Shown here in pieces: positions 51,146 to 59,787 of a stretch of 64,000 bases of DNA; within the stretch, counting starts at the first letter, position 1; each line of letters starts with the position of its first letter. The DNA comes from Labrenzia sp. CE80. Lineage in GTDB: Bacteria; Pseudomonadota; Alphaproteobacteria; Rhizobiales; Stappiaceae. The position numbers were made by a program, and so were the translations under genes. The DNA lies in the NCBI RefSeq assembly GCF_009650605.1, contig NZ_WAJT01000001.1:806001-870000 (forward strand), written 5' to 3'. Below the pieces are notes generated by a model that saw nothing but the letters and a program-made list of their open reading frames with translations, was not told where the DNA came from and ran no database searches.

Positions 51146-52068
51146 TGGCGGCGGGCGCGCCAATGGGCGCTGGGACCAGTTCCCACATCTATGAGGGGAA
51201 TGCGCCACGCTTGATGGCTCCCTCCTGGATTTTTATCGGGTTTTTCCTGCTGGCGCCGGTCATCATGATGGCGGTCTATTCCTTTCTGACGAAGGAATTC
51301 CGCGGCGGTGTGATCTGTGAATTTTCCCTGGCGGCCTATGATCAATTCTTCTTCGACCGCGGACTGTTCGGAGATGAACCGCCGTCGATTGAATGGACCT
51401 ATATCGGCATTTTCTGGCGCTCGATCTGGCAAGCCGGACTGGCAACCTTCGTCTGTCTGCTGATCGGATTTCCAACCGCCTGGTTCATTGCGACACGCGA
51501 CCGGCAATCGCGGTCCATCTGGCTGTTTCTGGTGACCATTCCCTATTGGGTCAATCTTCTGATCCGGACGGTCTCCATGAAGTTTCTGATCCGTGACACG
51601 GGGCCGCTCAACGAGTTCCTGCTGCAGGTTGGAGTGATTAGTGAACCGCTCGGCTTGATCAATACGAATTTTGCCGTCCAGCTCGGTCTCTTCTACTCCT
51701 ATCTGCCCTTCATGGTGCTGCCGATTTACGCGGCGGTCGAGCGCTATGACTTTGCCCTCTCGGAAGCTGCGGCCGATCTTTATTCCGGCGCCTGGACCAC
51801 GCTTCGCCTCATTATCCTGCCTGTGGTGAAACCCGGCATTATTGCCGGCTGCATCCTCGTCTTCGTGCCTTCCCTTGGCGCCTTTCTGGCTCCCGACCTG
51901 TTGGGCGGTGCGAAGACCTTCATGATCGGTTCCTTGATTGAAGAACAGTTCAAGGGCAATGCCGGCAACTGGCCCTTCGGCGCTGCGGCCTCGATGATCT
52001 TGCTGACCATCGTTCTCTGCATCCTGCTTGTTTATGCACGCAATCAAAACAAGAGGGAGATCCGATGA
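51145..52068 (+). CDS. Polyamine-type ABC permease (PotB family)
   Basis: 307 aa, six hydrophobic segments beginning PSWIFIGFFLLAPVIMMAVY. The PotB/CysTW-type EAA loop ALSEAAADLYSGAWTTLRLI is present, followed by PGIIAGCILVFVPSLGAFLA. It is coupled on both sides by overlaps of one and four bases. Confidence 0.93.
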   Translation: MAAGAPMGAGTSSHIYEGNAPRLMAPSWIFIGFFLLAPVIMMAVYSFLTKEFRGGVICEFSLAAYDQFFFDRGLFGDEPPSIEWTYIGIFWRSIWQAGLATFVCLLIGFPTAWFIATRDRQSRSIWLFLVTIPYWVNLLIRTVSMKFLIRDTGPLNEFLLQVGVISEPLGLINTNFAVQLGLFYSYLPFMVLPIYAAVERYDFALSEAAADLYSGAWTTLRLIILPVVKPGIIAGCILVFVPSLGAFLAPDLLGGAKTFMIGSLIEEQFKGNAGNWPFGAAASMILLTIVLCILLVYARNQNKREIR

Positions 52069-52877
52069 TGGCATCAACGACCGATCTTCGCCGCTTTCCA
52101 GGCTTTCTCGCGATTACCCTGACCTGCCTTGTGGTTCTTTATGCGCCCTTGATCGTCGTTGCGGTCTATTCGTTTAACGCTTCGACCTCGATCACCAACT
52201 GGGGCGGCTTTTCGCTTACCTGGTATGTCGATGTCTTCACCGGCCCGGACGCGCCCAAATTTCAACGGGCCGCGATCAATTCGCTGATTATTGCGGTGTG
52301 TGCAGCCGTGGCGGCAACAAGCATCGCAACTGCCGCGGCGGTTGCGATGACGCGCGCTGGTCGCTTCAAGGGCAAGACGCTGAGCTTTGCGCTGATCAAT
52401 CTGCCGTTGATGGTGCCTGAAGTGGTTACAGCTGTCGCTAGCCTGGTCTTTTTCTCCGCGATTGGGTTCACAACCGGCCTGCTGACCATTTTGCTGGCTC
52501 ATATCGTGTTCTGCATTCCATTTGCGTATCTGCCAATCTCGGCGCGCATGCAAAGCATCCCGGACACGTATGAACAGGCGGCGATGGATCTTTATGCCAC
52601 CCCGCGCCAGGCTTTTACGATGGTGCTTCTGCCGCTGATGACGCCGGGCATCCTTTCCGGGTTTCTGCTGGCGTTCATCATTTCCCTGGACGATTTCCTC
52701 ATCACCAATTTCGTCAAGGGCGCAGGGGTCGAAACGCTCCCGACCGCCATTTTCGGATCGGTGAAACAGGGGATCAAGCCAAACATCATGGCGATTTCGA
52801 CCCTCATGCTTGGGGTTTCGGTCGTCTTCGTTTCCCTGTCCTGGCTGATCGGCCGGACAGGGCAAAATAAAAAATAA
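52065..52877 (+). CDS. Polyamine-type ABC permease (PotC family)
   Basis: 270 aa with FLAITLTCLVVLYAPLIVVA and AVYSFNASTSITNWGGFSL, typical PotC start features, and the EAA loop YEQAAMDLYATPRQAFTMVL. FIISLDDFLITNFVKGAGVE is the conserved PotC segment. Overlaps the PotB-like gene by four bases; 30 bases before the binding-protein gene. Confidence 0.93.
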   Translation: MMASTTDLRRFPGFLAITLTCLVVLYAPLIVVAVYSFNASTSITNWGGFSLTWYVDVFTGPDAPKFQRAAINSLIIAVCAAVAATSIATAAAVAMTRAGRFKGKTLSFALINLPLMVPEVVTAVASLVFFSAIGFTTGLLTILLAHIVFCIPFAYLPISARMQSIPDTYEQAAMDLYATPRQAFTMVLLPLMTPGILSGFLLAFIISLDDFLITNFVKGAGVETLPTAIFGSVKQGIKPNIMAISTLMLGVSVVFVSLSWLIGRTGQNKK

Positions 52878-52907
52878 CAAAAACCATCAAACAGAGTGGA
52901 GCATGAG

Positions 52908-53936
52908 ATGAAGAAATTACTTGCTACAACTGCATTGGCCCTTATCAGCCTTACCGCGGGCGCACAGGCCGAAGGCAAATTGTCGATTTACCACTGGTTC
53001 GAGTACATCCCACAGGAGCTGCTCGACAAGTTTTCGGAAGAATACGACGTCGAAGTGACCATGGACACATTCGACAGCAACGAAGCCCTGCTTGCCTCTC
53101 TCAAGGCTGGCAAGCTTGGCAGCTACGATGTTGCCGTGCCCGGCGATTACATGGTCGAGATCATGAATGGCGAAGGCATGCTCGACACCTTTGAGCCTTC
53201 TGAGCTTTCCAACTTCGGCAATATTGAAGACAAGTGGCTAGACGTCTCCTTTGACCAGGGCAGAAAGAGTTCCATTCCCTATCAGTGGGGATCGACTTCC
53301 TTCTCGGTCAACAAGGATGTCTATGGCGGTGAGCTGGACAGTCTGGCACTGATCTTTGATCCGCCTGCAGAACTCAAGGGCAAGATCAATGTTCTCGACA
53401 CAGCTGGCGAAACCCTGACCCTTGCCTCGCTTTATCTTGGCATTCCCCAGTGCTCCAGCGACCGCGAGCAACTGAAAGAGCTGAACGCTCTGGTTCAAAA
53501 CGCCAAGGCGGACTGGGCTTCCTTCGGCTCTGACGTTGCCAAGGACGTCCTGGTGTCGGGAGATGCTGCAGCAGGCATGATCTGGTCGGGCTTCTCGGCA
53601 AAGGCGCGCGGTGAAGGGGCCAACATCGAATATGTCTTCCCCAAGGAAGGCATGATCGTCTGGATGGACAACGTCGTTCTGCTCAAGGATGCCCCGAACC
53701 GGGACAACGCATTGAAGTTCATGAACTTCCTCCTGGAGCCGGAAAACGCGGCGGCCGTGACCAACTACGCCCAGTACACCGCCGGTGTGAAAGGTGTTGG
53801 AGAATTCCTGCTTCCGGAAGTTGCGAATTCTCCGGAATCCAATCCGCCAGCGGACCAGAAGGGTGAGTTCGTTCAGGCCTGTCCGGAAGAGGTACAGGTT
53901 CTTTACGACGCGATCTGGACCAATCTCAAAAAGTAA
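52908..53936 (+). CDS. Polyamine-type ABC substrate-binding protein (PotD family)
   Basis: 342 aa from the ATG at 52908 (GTGGAG upstream; an in-frame GTG lies four codons earlier). Signal peptide MKKLLATTALALISLTAGAQ. KLSIYHWFEYIPQELLDKFS, SYDVAVPGDYMVEIM and SIPYQWGSTSFSVNKDVYG are typical of PotD/PotF. The Trp-Phe-Glu-Tyr and Asp residues of the amine pocket are in place, so a polyamine or related amine is likely; which one is unknown. Confidence 0.92.
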   Translation: MKKLLATTALALISLTAGAQAEGKLSIYHWFEYIPQELLDKFSEEYDVEVTMDTFDSNEALLASLKAGKLGSYDVAVPGDYMVEIMNGEGMLDTFEPSELSNFGNIEDKWLDVSFDQGRKSSIPYQWGSTSFSVNKDVYGGELDSLALIFDPPAELKGKINVLDTAGETLTLASLYLGIPQCSSDREQLKELNALVQNAKADWASFGSDVAKDVLVSGDAAAGMIWSGFSAKARGEGANIEYVFPKEGMIVWMDNVVLLKDAPNRDNALKFMNFLLEPENAAAVTNYAQYTAGVKGVGEFLLPEVANSPESNPPADQKGEFVQACPEEVQVLYDAIWTNLKK

Positions 53937-53956
53937 GTTCAAGGGGTAGCACGGTC

Positions 53957-54730
53957 ATGAAACTGGCGATTTACCAAGGTCCACCGATCGGCGGGGATAT
54001 CGAGGCGGGTTTTGCCCGTCTCGAGACCCAGCTTTGCGCGGCGGCCATGGCAGGAGCCAAAATGGCCGTGTTCCCGGAACTTTTTCTTCCAGGCTACAAC
54101 CGCCCGGATCTTCACCAAAGTCTGGCCCAGCCATTCAAGGGGGAGTGGACGCAACGGTTTTTCGAGCTTGCCCGGAAAACCGGATGCGGACTGACCCTTG
54201 GCTGGGCCGAGCGGGATGGTGACCAAGTCTATAACAGTGCCACCGCGGTTGATGGCGCCGGGGCGCTGCTTGGGCACTATCGCAAAATCCAGCTCTTTGG
54301 AGCAATGGAACGCGCCAGCTTCGAGGCTGGGAACAGCTACACGGTCTTCCAATTCGCAGGCCGAAAAACGGCTCTGCTGATTTGCTATGACATTGAGTTT
54401 CCGCAGCACTGCCGGGCCTTGGCTGATCAAGGCGTGTCCCTGGTTTTGGTGCCGACGGCCAACCCTTCGAATTTTGAGCATGTTTCGGCAACTTTTGTCC
54501 CGGCCCGGGCGGCTGAAACCGGCATGACAATCGCGTACGCGAACTACTGCGGCGCAGAAAACAACCTGAGCTTTGCGGGAAAATCGGTCATTGCGGGCCC
54601 TGATGCGCAGGCGCTGGCGGCGGCCGGATTGGGCGAGACACTTCTTGTGGCCGATCTGGCTGTGGCTGATGCAGTCGCGCCAGGCATTCTGTCCACGCAA
54701 CGGAACGATTTTCGGGAGGTAACAACCTGA
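53957..54730 (+). CDS. Nitrilase-superfamily amidase
   Basis: 257 aa. Glu41 in AVFPELFLPGYN, Lys110 in GHYRKIQLFGAMERASFEAG and Cys143 in LLICYDIEFPQHCRAL form the Glu-Lys-Cys triad. The pattern fits the amidase/carbamoyl-hydrolase branch (R-stereoselective or omega-amidase-like). Between a PotD-like gene and an aminotransferase, it may remove an amide or carbamoyl group from an imported amine. Its stop overlaps the next ATG (TGATG). Confidence 0.9.
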   Translation: MKLAIYQGPPIGGDIEAGFARLETQLCAAAMAGAKMAVFPELFLPGYNRPDLHQSLAQPFKGEWTQRFFELARKTGCGLTLGWAERDGDQVYNSATAVDGAGALLGHYRKIQLFGAMERASFEAGNSYTVFQFAGRKTALLICYDIEFPQHCRALADQGVSLVLVPTANPSNFEHVSATFVPARAAETGMTIAYANYCGAENNLSFAGKSVIAGPDAQALAAAGLGETLLVADLAVADAVAPGILSTQRNDFREVTT

Positions 54731-56094
54731 TGAATATTAAAACCAATCTCACGACGGATGAGGTCCTCACCGCCGATACCCACCTGATCCAGTCGTTTGC
54801 TGACCTCGATCTTCTGAAACAGAATGACGCCCGCACCGTGATCGTCGGCGCTGAAGGGGCCATGGTCCGCGACAGCGAAGGCAACGAGCTTATCGATGGT
54901 ATCGGGGGTCTGTGGTGTGTGAACGTGGGCCACGGGCGCAAAGAGATCATCGATGCGATCACTGATCAGCTGACGCAACTCGACTTCTATTCAACGTTCT
55001 ACAATTTCACGCATCCAGCTGCCGCCGCTCTTGCAGAAAAGATAGCAGCGCTCGCTCCAGGGCACCTCAACTCTGTTTATTTCAGCAACTCAGGATCCGT
55101 TGCCAATGACAGTGCTGTGCGGATCCTGCACCACTACAACAACCGCCTGGGGCGGCCGAAAAAGAAGAAGATACTCAGCCGGATTGGCGCGTATCACGGC
55201 TCCACCCACCTCGCCATGGCAATGACTACGCCGGGATACTCCGAGGGCTGGGACACCGCCGACAGCTTGGTTCATCACCTCAAGAGTCCGCACTATTGGC
55301 GTGAAGGCGATGGCATGAGTGAAGCAGAATTCTGCGATACGCTCATTGACGACCTCAAGCAGACGGTTGAGCGCCTGGGCGCCGAGAATATCGCTGCCTT
55401 CATCGCAGAACCGATCCAGGGCGCCGGCGGTGTTGTGACTGCGCCGGATGGCTATCATGCCCGGATGGCTGCGGTTTGCGCCGACTACGACATCAAGTAT
55501 ATCGCCGATGAGGTCGTAACGGCCTTCGGCCGACTCGGACACTTCTTTGCCTCTCAGGATGTGTTCGGCCACACGCCCGATATCATCACCACGGCAAAGG
55601 GACTGACGTCTGGGTATCAGCCTTTGTCCGCCACCATCGTTTCCGATGACATTCACGAAGTGATCTCGCGTCCTGGCGGCATGTTCCTCCACGGCATGAC
55701 CTACTCTGGCCATCCGGCGGCAGCGGCTGCGGGCCTTGCAAACATCGCGCTCCTGGAACAGGAAAAGATCCCCGAGCATGTCCGCACGACAGGCAAACTT
55801 TTCGAAAAGACGCTCAAAGATCTGGGTGACAACGAGATCGTTGGTGAAGTGCGCGGCAGCCACTTCATGATGGGTCTTGAGTTCGTAAAGGACAAATCCA
55901 GCAAACTCGCATTTACTCCTGAAGATGCCATTGGTCTCAAGCTCGCGCGGGCGACTCAAAAGCGTGGTCTGATTGCCCGTCCACTTGGCAATATTCTGAT
56001 CCTGTCGCCGACACTCATCATGAGCGAAGCGCAAATCGGAAAGATTGGCGACATTCTTCAGGAAAGCATCGAGGAAGTCGCAGCCAGCCTGTAA
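54730..56094 (+). CDS. Class III aminotransferase (putrescine/omega-amino acid type)
   Basis: 454-aa PLP enzyme. DGIGGLWCVNVGHGRKEI, FSNSGSVANDSAVRI, the AYHGSTHLAMAM loop, AFIAEPIQGAGGVV, YIADEVVTAFGRLG and ITTAKGLTSGYQPL with Lys290 as Schiff-base residue. It resembles SpuC-type putrescine-pyruvate and beta-alanine-pyruvate aminotransferases. It would turn an amine into an aldehyde for the dehydrogenase at 59788. Confidence 0.93.
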   Translation: MNIKTNLTTDEVLTADTHLIQSFADLDLLKQNDARTVIVGAEGAMVRDSEGNELIDGIGGLWCVNVGHGRKEIIDAITDQLTQLDFYSTFYNFTHPAAAALAEKIAALAPGHLNSVYFSNSGSVANDSAVRILHHYNNRLGRPKKKKILSRIGAYHGSTHLAMAMTTPGYSEGWDTADSLVHHLKSPHYWREGDGMSEAEFCDTLIDDLKQTVERLGAENIAAFIAEPIQGAGGVVTAPDGYHARMAAVCADYDIKYIADEVVTAFGRLGHFFASQDVFGHTPDIITTAKGLTSGYQPLSATIVSDDIHEVISRPGGMFLHGMTYSGHPAAAAAGLANIALLEQEKIPEHVRTTGKLFEKTLKDLGDNEIVGEVRGSHFMMGLEFVKDKSSKLAFTPEDAIGLKLARATQKRGLIARPLGNILILSPTLIMSEAQIGKIGDILQESIEEVAASL

Positions 56095-56158
56095 CCTTCA
56101 AACGGCTAGAGTAAGAGATTTCCTTCAGACGTTTGCAGTTTCGGAGCACAGAAACCGA

Positions 56159-57301
56159 ATGGCGAATGCCTTCGACATCCTTGAGCGATTGATTTCGTTC
56201 CCGTCTGTCAGCCGCGACGGCAATCGCGCGCTGATCGACTGGGTGTTTGCCTTGCTCAAGGAGCATGGCATCGACGCGAAACTGTTTCCGAATGAAAGCG
56301 GAGACCGCGCCAGTCTATTTGCCTCGATCGGTGCAGACGGCCCCGGTGGGGTTGTTCTGTCGGCCCATACGGATGTCGTCCCGGTTGATGGACAGGCCTG
56401 GAGTTCGGACCCCTTCAAACTTCGCGAGCGGGACGGACTGCTTTTCGGGAGGGGCACCGCCGACATGAAAGGGTTTGTGGCCTGCGTCCTGGAAGCCTTC
56501 ATCAATGCCAAGGCGCACCGCACCGACCCCATTCACCTCGCGCTCTCATATGACGAGGAAATCGGCTGCGTCGGCGTTCGCCCCATGTTGTGTGAACTGA
56601 AGGACGCTGGCTTGAAACCGAGTTGGGTGCTCGTCGGAGAGCCAACGTCGATGGCGGTGGCAACCGGCCACAAGGGCAAGACTGCTGCACGCGTGACCTT
56701 TAGCGGCGTCGCGACCCATTCCGCGATGGCACCCCAGGGGCTCAACGCCATTCACATGGCAGCTGACTTCCTGCAGGAACTTCGAAACCTGCAGCATGAG
56801 CTGGCGGGAAGCGGGCATCGCGATGAGGGATACGACATTCCGCATTCGACCGTTCATGCCGGGCTGATCCAGGGTGGTACGGCGCTCAATATCGTTCCTG
56901 ATAGCTGTGTCCTGGATTTCGAAATCAGAACCGTCGCTGGTGACAGCCCGGATGAGCTACTGGGTCGCCTGACCGAGGCCGCTCTACGGCAAGAGAAAGA
57001 CCTTCAGCAGCACTTTCCGCAGGCCGCGATCAAGGTCGACGTCATCAACGCCTATCCTGGACTTGCAACACCTCCGGAGTCTCCGGAACTGAGCAAGTTG
57101 AAAGCGCTTTCTGCAGGAACCGGGTGCAAAAAAGTGGGCTTTGGAACGGAAGGCGGCCTTTTCCGGGAGACGTTCGGTGTCCCGGTCGCCGTTTGCGGGC
57201 CTGGAAACATGGATCAGGGGCACAAACCCGACGAGTTCGTGGCCCGATCCCAGATCGAAACCTGCCGCGCAGTTCTCGCCCAATTGCTTCATCCGGCATG
57301 A
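56159..57301 (+). CDS. argE: M20-family deacylase (acetylornithine deacetylase-like)
   Basis: 380 aa from the ATG at 56159, 64 bases after the aminotransferase. Metal-site motifs: VVLSAHTDVVPVDGQAWSSD (His70), FGRGTADMKGFVACVLEA (Asp102) and LALSYDEEIGCVGV (the Glu-Glu pair). ArgE assignment comes from overall similarity; in this catabolic operon it more likely removes an N-acyl group from an amine or amino acid than makes arginine, so the symbol is tentative. Confidence 0.85.
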   Translation: MANAFDILERLISFPSVSRDGNRALIDWVFALLKEHGIDAKLFPNESGDRASLFASIGADGPGGVVLSAHTDVVPVDGQAWSSDPFKLRERDGLLFGRGTADMKGFVACVLEAFINAKAHRTDPIHLALSYDEEIGCVGVRPMLCELKDAGLKPSWVLVGEPTSMAVATGHKGKTAARVTFSGVATHSAMAPQGLNAIHMAADFLQELRNLQHELAGSGHRDEGYDIPHSTVHAGLIQGGTALNIVPDSCVLDFEIRTVAGDSPDELLGRLTEAALRQEKDLQQHFPQAAIKVDVINAYPGLATPPESPELSKLKALSAGTGCKKVGFGTEGGLFRETFGVPVAVCGPGNMDQGHKPDEFVARSQIETCRAVLAQLLHPA

Positions 57302-57365
57302 GCCGTCGGACTGCACAACTGCCCAGCCCTGAACACCATAAGTCTGCCCATGGGGAAATACCGAG

Positions 57366-58613
57366 ATGACTATCGAGAAAGTGGACGCATTAGTGGTTGG
57401 TGCCGGTCAGGCAGGGGTCGCCATGAGCGAACATCTAAGCGCGAATGGCTTGTCTCACGTTGTTTTGGAAAAGGACAGGATCGCTGAGCGTTGGCGCTCG
57501 GAGCGTTGGGATTCCCTGGTGGCGAATGGGCCTGCGTGGCATGATCGCTTCCCCGGCCTGACCTTCAAGGGCGACCCGGACGCCTTTGTGCCGAAAGAAC
57601 AGGTCGCCGATTATTTCGTGGACTATGTCGAAAAGATCAAGGCTCCGGTCAAGAGCGGTGTTGAAGTGACATCTGCCACCCGGCTGCATGGCAAGCCCGG
57701 CTTTCTGGTCGAAACCACGGAGGGCACCTATGAAGCGGGCAATGTGATCGCAGCGACCGGCGCCTTCCAGACACCTGTTTTCCCTGATCTCATCCCCGCG
57801 GCGGTCGACGTCCATCAGATCCATTCCGCAAGCTACAAGAACCCGGAGCAGTTGCCGCAGGGCGCGGTGCTTGTGGTTGGGGCAGGTTCTTCCGGCACCC
57901 AGATCGCCGAAGAACTCCTGACCTCTGGCCGCAAGGTGTTTTTGTCGGTCGGCCCGCATGATCGGCCGCCGCGCAGCTATCGCGGACGCGACTTCGTCTG
58001 GTGGCTCGGCGTTCTCAACAAGTGGGACGCGGAAGCAACGCCTGAGGCAGACCACGTCACGATCGCCGTCAGCGGAGCCAATGGCGGCCACACGATTGAT
58101 TTCCGCAAGCTCGCTGAACGGGGCATGCTCCTTCTGGGCCGAACGGAAGGATATGAAGGCGGCAAGTTGAAAATTGCCCCGGACCTGACACGCAACCTTT
58201 CCGCCGGCGATGCCAATTACCTTGCCGTCCTTGATGAAGCCGATGCCTTTGCCGAACGCAACGGGCTCGATCTGCCCGAGGAACCCGAGGCGCGCATTCT
58301 CGGCAAGGACACCGATTGCATTTCAAATCCCATGCTTGAGTTGGACCTGCAGGACGCCGGCATCACGTCAGTGATTTGGGCAACAGGGTTCAAGCGCGAT
58401 TACGGGTGGTTGAAGGTCGATACTTTCGACGCTTCGGGCGCGCCGCTGCACAAGCGCGGCGTCTCAAACGAACCCGGCGTCTATTTCCTGGGGCTGCCCT
58501 GGCAGACCCGTCGCGGGTCCTCGTTCATTTGGGGCGTGTGGTACGACGCTAAATACCTCGCCGACCACATGACCAAACAAAAAAATTATCTGGCCTATTC
58601 CAACGCGCGCTGA
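57366..58613 (+). CDS. Flavin-containing monooxygenase-like oxidoreductase
   Basis: 415-aa protein with two dinucleotide folds: DALVVGAGQAGVAMSEHL (FAD) and GAVLVVGAGSSGTQIAEELL (NADPH), plus WDSLVANGPAWHDRFPGL and a C-terminal VIWATGFKRDYGW, the FMO/TrkA-like flavoprotein pattern. It may hydroxylate an amine nitrogen or oxidise a sulphur centre. The substrate is unknown. A TTG-free ATG start lies 64 bases after the M20 gene. Confidence 0.88.
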   Translation: MTIEKVDALVVGAGQAGVAMSEHLSANGLSHVVLEKDRIAERWRSERWDSLVANGPAWHDRFPGLTFKGDPDAFVPKEQVADYFVDYVEKIKAPVKSGVEVTSATRLHGKPGFLVETTEGTYEAGNVIAATGAFQTPVFPDLIPAAVDVHQIHSASYKNPEQLPQGAVLVVGAGSSGTQIAEELLTSGRKVFLSVGPHDRPPRSYRGRDFVWWLGVLNKWDAEATPEADHVTIAVSGANGGHTIDFRKLAERGMLLLGRTEGYEGGKLKIAPDLTRNLSAGDANYLAVLDEADAFAERNGLDLPEEPEARILGKDTDCISNPMLELDLQDAGITSVIWATGFKRDYGWLKVDTFDASGAPLHKRGVSNEPGVYFLGLPWQTRRGSSFIWGVWYDAKYLADHMTKQKNYLAYSNAR

Positions 58614-58645
58614 CACCTGCCGAAGTCCCGCCAAAGGAGGACCCA

Positions 58646-59065
58646 ATGGCACATACACGTATCCGCAAGTTCAACACCAAGGACACCTATCCGGAGCAGA
58701 ACATCGACAATGATCTGTGCCAGGTGGTGGCGGCAAAAGGGACAATGATTTTTGTCCGCGGCCAGATCGGTCAGGATCTCGAAACATCGGAAAATGTCGC
58801 TGTCGGAGATGTCGCGGGCCAGACTGAACAGGCAATGACGAACATCAAGATGCTGGTCGAAGAAGCGGGCGGAAAATTGGAGCACATCACCAAGATCACG
58901 ATCTACCTGGTCGACCCTCGCTACCGCGAAGATGTCTACAGGGTGGTCGGCAAATGGCTCAAGGGTGTCTTTCCCGTTTCGACCGGGATCGTGGTCTCGG
59001 CGCTGGCCCGTCCAGAGTGGCTCGTCGAAGTGGACGCAATCGCCGTCATTCCTGACGATGAATAA
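58646..59065 (+). CDS. RidA-family protein
   Basis: 139 aa of the RidA/YjgF family: ICRVRGQIGQ-like strand (MIFVRGQIGQDLETSENVAV), AMTNIKMLVEEAGGKLEHIT and the conserved Arg in ALARPEWLVEVDAIAVI. RidA deaminates reactive enamines or imines formed by PLP enzymes, which fits the aminotransferase in the same operon. AGGAGG directly precedes the ATG. Confidence 0.93.
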   Translation: MAHTRIRKFNTKDTYPEQNIDNDLCQVVAAKGTMIFVRGQIGQDLETSENVAVGDVAGQTEQAMTNIKMLVEEAGGKLEHITKITIYLVDPRYREDVYRVVGKWLKGVFPVSTGIVVSALARPEWLVEVDAIAVIPDDE

Positions 59066-59092
59066 GCCGGTTTTGAGCAGAAAGAACGTGAC

Positions 59093-59767
59093 ATGACCTT
59101 CTCCATTTCAGCTCGCTGTTCGGCTACCGGCACCATGGGTATTGCCATTTCCTCGTCTTCGCCCGCGGTCGCAGCCCGCTGTGCCTTCGCCCGCTCCAGT
59201 GCCGGCGTGGTGGCGACCCAGAACATCACGGATCCTTCCCTCGGGCCCAAGGGTCTTGAACTGCTGCAGCAGGGGCTCGGTGCCGAAGACGCTTTGAGCC
59301 GCTTGCTGCAGGACTATCCAACGGCCGAGTGGAGGCAGCTTGTCCTGCTGGACATGTCCGGAGGGTCCGCGACTTTCTCCGGGTCTGAGACCCTGGGTGT
59401 TAACGCGACCTCCAAGGGGAAAGACTGCGCTGCGGCTGGAAACCTCCTGGCCAACGACAAAGTTCCTGGTGCGATGGTCGCTGCATTTGAGGCAGCCTCC
59501 GGCGACCTGGGCGACCGTCTGCTTGCTGCCATGCGCGCCGGACAAGCCAGCGGAGGTGAAGCCGGACCAGTGCATTCCGCAGGTCTTTATTTAGTCCGGG
59601 ACGTGAGCTGGCCGATTGCGGATCTGCGCATCGACTGGACTGAGGAGGATCCAATTGTGGAACTTCACAAACTCTGGGCGCTCTACAAGCCTCAGCTGGA
59701 AGACTACGTCACCAGAGCGAAAGACCCTACGGCTGCGCCAAGCTACGGCGTTCCGGGCGACCTATAA
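59093..59767 (+). CDS. DUF1028-family Ntn-hydrolase-like protein
   Basis: 224 aa beginning MTFSISARCSATGTMGIAIS, with GVVATQNITDPSLGPKGLEL and NLLANDKVPGAMVAAFEAAS, typical of DUF1028, a family with an Ntn-hydrolase fold and unproven activity. The GNLL and PVHSAGLYLVR motifs are kept. It is found next to RidA here, as in other amine catabolic clusters, suggesting a hydrolytic step on an amide. Confidence 0.9.
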   Translation: MTFSISARCSATGTMGIAISSSSPAVAARCAFARSSAGVVATQNITDPSLGPKGLELLQQGLGAEDALSRLLQDYPTAEWRQLVLLDMSGGSATFSGSETLGVNATSKGKDCAAAGNLLANDKVPGAMVAAFEAASGDLGDRLLAAMRAGQASGGEAGPVHSAGLYLVRDVSWPIADLRIDWTEEDPIVELHKLWALYKPQLEDYVTRAKDPTAAPSYGVPGDL

Positions 59768-59787
59768 AACAGGAAAGGCAAACAGAG